The notes beneath the pieces were generated by a model that did not search any database, was not told the DNA's origin, and saw nothing but the letters and a program-made list of their open reading frames with translations. A stretch of 38,770 nt of DNA from Schoenoplectus triqueter (taxonomy: Eukaryota; Streptophyta; Magnoliopsida; Poales; Cyperaceae): the NCBI GenBank assembly GCA_964058805.1, contig CAXKVV010000813.1, positions 1 through 38,770 of the forward strand, in the 5' to 3' direction. The position numbers and the translations under genes are program-made. The stretch's first letter is position 1. Each line of letters starts with the position of its first letter. Positions 35,401 to 38,770 of this stretch are shown here, piece after piece.

Positions 35401-36334
35401 TGGCAGGTACATGAATTAATTAATTATTGATTGATTGATTGATTAGCTTATTTACTTTCCTTTTCGGTGCTTGCATTATTGCATATAACAGCACCGGCAT
35501 TTCTGGGTTTGATTTCCAAGGGGCCATCCGTTCCATTTCCTCATAAAAAATATTAGAAATTTAGAACACGTCCCTTTAATATCCATGATACATACATCTT
35601 CTAGAAACATTATTTATATTAAAAATATTAAAATTGTAAATATATTTGTGACTATTAGATAAAGTACGTATCAATTTGAGTCAATTTTAAAAAAATAGTC
35701 ATTAATCATTACAAACTCGTTAAACTCCACTATTAAAATTTTGAAATTATTCAATAGAATACATTTTTTCTTTCAAATTGTCCATTTTTTTATACTATTA
35801 TACCCAAATAATAGAGACACGCCTACAATTTTATATTATTTAAAAATAAATATAAAAATTAAATATACAGTAGAAGTTGGATAAACACTACAATTATCTT
35901 AAAAAAAGTAAAAAGAAAATCTTGCTAATACATATTTCTTTAATTTATGAAACCGCGGGAAAAGTTTATTCTGTCTCCTAATAATCAAAACAAACGTAAT
36001 AGCATTCGCCGGTTTGGTGAAAAGGACATGCAAAAGTTTGGCAATTTACGACCTTGATTAGTTGACTATTGACTCTAATGTTAGTATTGACTAGAATGTG
36101 GGCCCAGAATTAGACTGATCAGTCATCACTCTCTACATGTGCATCCCTCTTCTTCAGTTTGTTTGCCAAATTAAAAAATAACTATAATTTTAAAATAGTG
36201 ATAAAATAACGTCATTTTAGAAGAGTGGTATTTTTACTATTCAAAATAGAGAAAATATCATTTGACAGTTGTTAATCAGAATATTTAAAATATAAATAAT
36301 TATGTTATTAATGATGATGATGATAATAATAATA

Positions 36335-36366
<32 letters not shown>

Positions 36367-38243
36367 TATTGATGATATAATAATAATAAAAATATAATCA
36401 TAATATAATCATAATATAATATAATAATATAATATAACATAATAAAATAATAATTATAATCATAATAAATAATAATAATCATAGTCATAATCATAATAAT
36501 ATAACCATAATCATAATATAATAATATAATAATATAATAATAAGAAAATTATAATCATAATCACAATAACATAATAATATAATATAATCATAATTACAAT
36601 CATAACATAATAATATAGTACAACATAACCAACTAACAAAAAAATAATAATCATAATCATGATGATGATGATAATAATAATAATAATAATAATAATTATC
36701 ATAATCATAATAATATAATAATAATATAACCATAATCATAATATAATAATATAATCATAATGTTAATAATATAATAATATTAAAGAATGTAATAATAATA
36801 AATAATAAACATAATAATAATAATAATAAATCATAATCATAATACATATAATACATCATAATCAAATAATAATCATTATTCTGACGAGAGCTAAACCGCA
36901 ATACCACAAATAGCTTGATATACTGGATTAGCATTCTTCTACTTAGTCTAAAATTTATTTAATAAATTAATTCGTCGAAATAGCAATATTATTTCTACTT
37001 TTTGTCATTCCATGAAGTGTCAAAGGGACCGTGATCTTTTAAGCAAAGTTCACGAACAGTCCCCAACCGTTTAGAAATTAGAAAAGGCGTAATTTATTTT
37101 ATTTTGTTTATATTTCATTATTTTTTCAGTTTTCGATTAAATCCGATAGAACTAAGCATGTCTCTCTCTACTAAAAGTAAATCTACTCCACAATTTCAAC
37201 CCCCTCCTTAATCTTATCCTTCTACGAATAGTTTATTTTTATTGGTTTAAATAAAGAAAGAGGCTTAATTGAAAAAAGAAATGATTGGACAGCAAACTTC
37301 CGACAAATCCATAAATTAAAATTTCATTTCAATTTAGTAACAAAATTTCGTTTTAATTTAATAACTCTATTCTACAATTTCCCTTTTTAAGCCCAACAAG
37401 AAAGGTTTCAATGTTGTGCATTTCCAAAAAAAAAACAATAAGAACTGTTTGCTCAGAAAAGTTATTGTTCGGCCTAATACGTAAGAATTAAAATTTCCAA
37501 TTATATGGGTTTGAAAGCTAATATGGTAAATATTTTGGGCTTGACAAGTGCACTTTTATCCATTCTATCTCGTTCCAAGTAAATATACAACACAGGCCTA
37601 ATTTGAGCTCTTCCCATTAAACGCAACAACTAAATGAAAGCCCCATTTTCACAAATTATTAAATCGCAGTTTATGGTGCTTCCTTTTGAAATATTGAATT
37701 CGGCCTTTTTGCTGGTACTATTTTATGTATTTTCAATGTACATATACAGTTGCAACTTTGAAATTTAGTTTCTATTTGGTCTTTCTTTGTTTCCATAAAC
37801 AGGGAGGACATGGGTCTGCCAGAAATATTGTGTTTCGAGATATATCCATGTGTAATGTCTCCAATCCTATAATCATCAACCAAAACTACTGCGATTCCAA
37901 GAAACCATGTTACCAGCAAGTAATTATATACTTCTTTTTACATGAATTTTAACATCATTTTGAGAAAATATGAAATGGTAACCAAAATATATACTCTTTG
38001 GCAATGCAGAGAGCAGCTGTTGCGGTGAAAGGAGTTGTATACAATAACATACGAGGAACAAGCGCTACCGATGTCTCGATAAATTTTAATTGCAGTAGCA
38101 CCGTGCCATGCCGAAGTATAGAACTTGAAGATATTTCTTTGGTTTCTGCTGATACATTTGCATCAAGTAGCTCATGCATCAATGTTCACTCAGCAGAATC
38201 TGGAAGTGTTTTTCCTTCATGCCAGAGAAGGAGAAATTCATAG
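32456..38243 (+). CDS. Secreted polygalacturonase (GH28 pectinase)
   Basis: Hydrolyses alpha-1,4-galacturonan links of cell-wall pectin. Exons: 32456-32662, 33076-33213, 33759-33932, 34289-34309, 34467-34674, 34834-34915, 35298-35406, 37803-37919, 38010-38243. All have GT-AG borders and join in frame to 429 residues. Residues 1 to about 21 form a signal peptide, followed by a His/Lys cluster (HHHKHHK, residues 43-49) before the parallel beta-helix. All four GH28 motifs are intact: SPNTDGIHV (D230), GDDCISI (D251, D252), GPGHGISIGSLG (H274) and RIKTW (R308, K310), so the enzyme should be active. Exon 4 is only 21 nt and encodes PCVHGPT, matching the conserved turn before ALFFYKC. Endo or exo mode cannot be told from these motifs. 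Intron 7 is 2.4 kb because of a transposon. Confidence 0.95.
36156..37030 (-). mobile_element. AT-microsatellite-cored TIR element, copy 2, inside PG intron 7
   Basis: This 875-bp copy is in the opposite orientation to copy 1. Its left end AGTTTGTTTGCCAAATTAAA corresponds to the right end of copy 1, and its right end is the inverse of GGTCCCTTTGACACTTCATG. Conserved subterminal blocks include AGAAGAGTGGTATTTTTACT on the left and, near the right end, the inverse of GAATTAATTTATTAAATAAA and TTTAGACTAAGTAGAAGAAT. The core (36300-36870) is AAT/ATAATC microsatellite-like. It makes up over a third of intron 7. Confidence 0.75.
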
Positions 38244-38330
38244 AAAATATCTTACAAAGACGTGTCAGTGGCCAGTGACCATATACTGTCAATTTTTTTT
38301 GAAGATTGTTCATGAAACAATATGTGGACA

Positions 38331-38336
38331 AATAAA
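38331..38336 (+). terminator. Poly(A) signal AATAAA of the polygalacturonase gene
   Basis: A canonical AATAAA starts 88 nt after the stop codon, in an AT-rich trailer. The distance and context fit a plant near-upstream element. Confidence 0.5.
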
Positions 38337-38343
38337 GATATAT

Positions 38344-38770
38344 AATATAATGATAGAAAATATTATTTAATAAGGCAGGTTCTTGAATTTAGTTTCTTAA
38401 TGCATATGTGAGAAATTGTGGAATTTTAAAACAAGACAACAACTTAATCTGGGAGAAAAATAAAACAAAAGAACTAAAGCAGAGGATTTTCCTCAATGGA
38501 ACAGGGGGGAATAAACAAATCATTTATTGAAAAAATGTTGTTAAAACCTCATGAATTTACATGGCTATACATCAAGCCTCATAAATCATTTTTTACTTTT
38601 TTACATGTTAAAACTAATTTGATTTCAAAAATTTTATGACATATAATTAAGATAAAGCGTACCTTTCGTTTCTCTGGTATAACAATTATAACTTGAAAAC
38701 TGGAAGGGACAATTTTTTTTGTTTGCACACAACCGTACATAAAACAAAATATAGTACCCAGATTTGAACT
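38344..38770. other. AT-rich right edge, no gene seen
   Basis: This is the downstream flank of the polygalacturonase gene. I see no open frame with coding character, no repeat boundary and no RNA gene. Confidence 0.5.

Noticed and set aside
36300..36739. Tyr/Ile-rich open frames on the minus strand
   Set aside because: They are translations of the AT-microsatellite core of a transposon, not genes.

Overview
The window is a piece of nuclear DNA from a flowering plant. It has five intron-containing or plastid-targeted plant genes, an AT-rich intergenic background and many short non-autonomous transposons. The G+C-rich first exon of the glucosidase gene, followed by AT-rich later exons, is the kind of 5'-3' gradient common in monocots, but the sequence alone does not settle the lineage. 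I see no prokaryotic, organellar or viral genes, no tRNA or rRNA gene and no CRISPR array.

Layout. 1-4010: gene-free, with dispersed repeats and one decayed coding-like patch. 4011-9726 (-): catalytic alpha subunit of ER glucosidase II, seven exons, 920 residues. 9727-11725: intergenic space between divergent genes, holding a Mutator-like MITE with an exact 9-bp target duplication and a foldback element. 11726-12340 (+): a seed-type oleosin, two exons, 158 residues, with ABRE and RY-type motifs upstream. 12341-14196: tail-to-tail spacer with short tandem duplications. 14197-18172 (-): a citrate-type MATE transporter of the FRD3/DTX42-43 group, 13 exons, 592 residues, with an unusual N-terminal repeat extension. 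18173-30351: about 12 kb without a convincing gene. It carries a hAT element with an exact 8-bp target duplication, a cluster of long foldback elements and a roughly 1-kb element with an AT-microsatellite core. 30352-30645 (+): nuclear PsbTn, the photosystem II 5-kDa lumenal protein. 32456-38243 (+): a secreted polygalacturonase, nine exons, 429 residues, with a 21-nt micro-exon and a 2.4-kb intron holding a second copy of the AT-cored element in the opposite orientation.

The five genes act in unrelated processes: N-glycan processing, oil-body coating, organic-acid efflux, photosystem II and pectin hydrolysis. They look like ordinary neighbours, not a cluster. All five assemble into full-length open frames with consensus splice sites by hand reading, so none looks like a pseudogene. 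The most unusual content is the repeat landscape, where several element families have two copies or more inside this one window, two with clean target-site duplications. I did not find evidence for a wholly new biological system.
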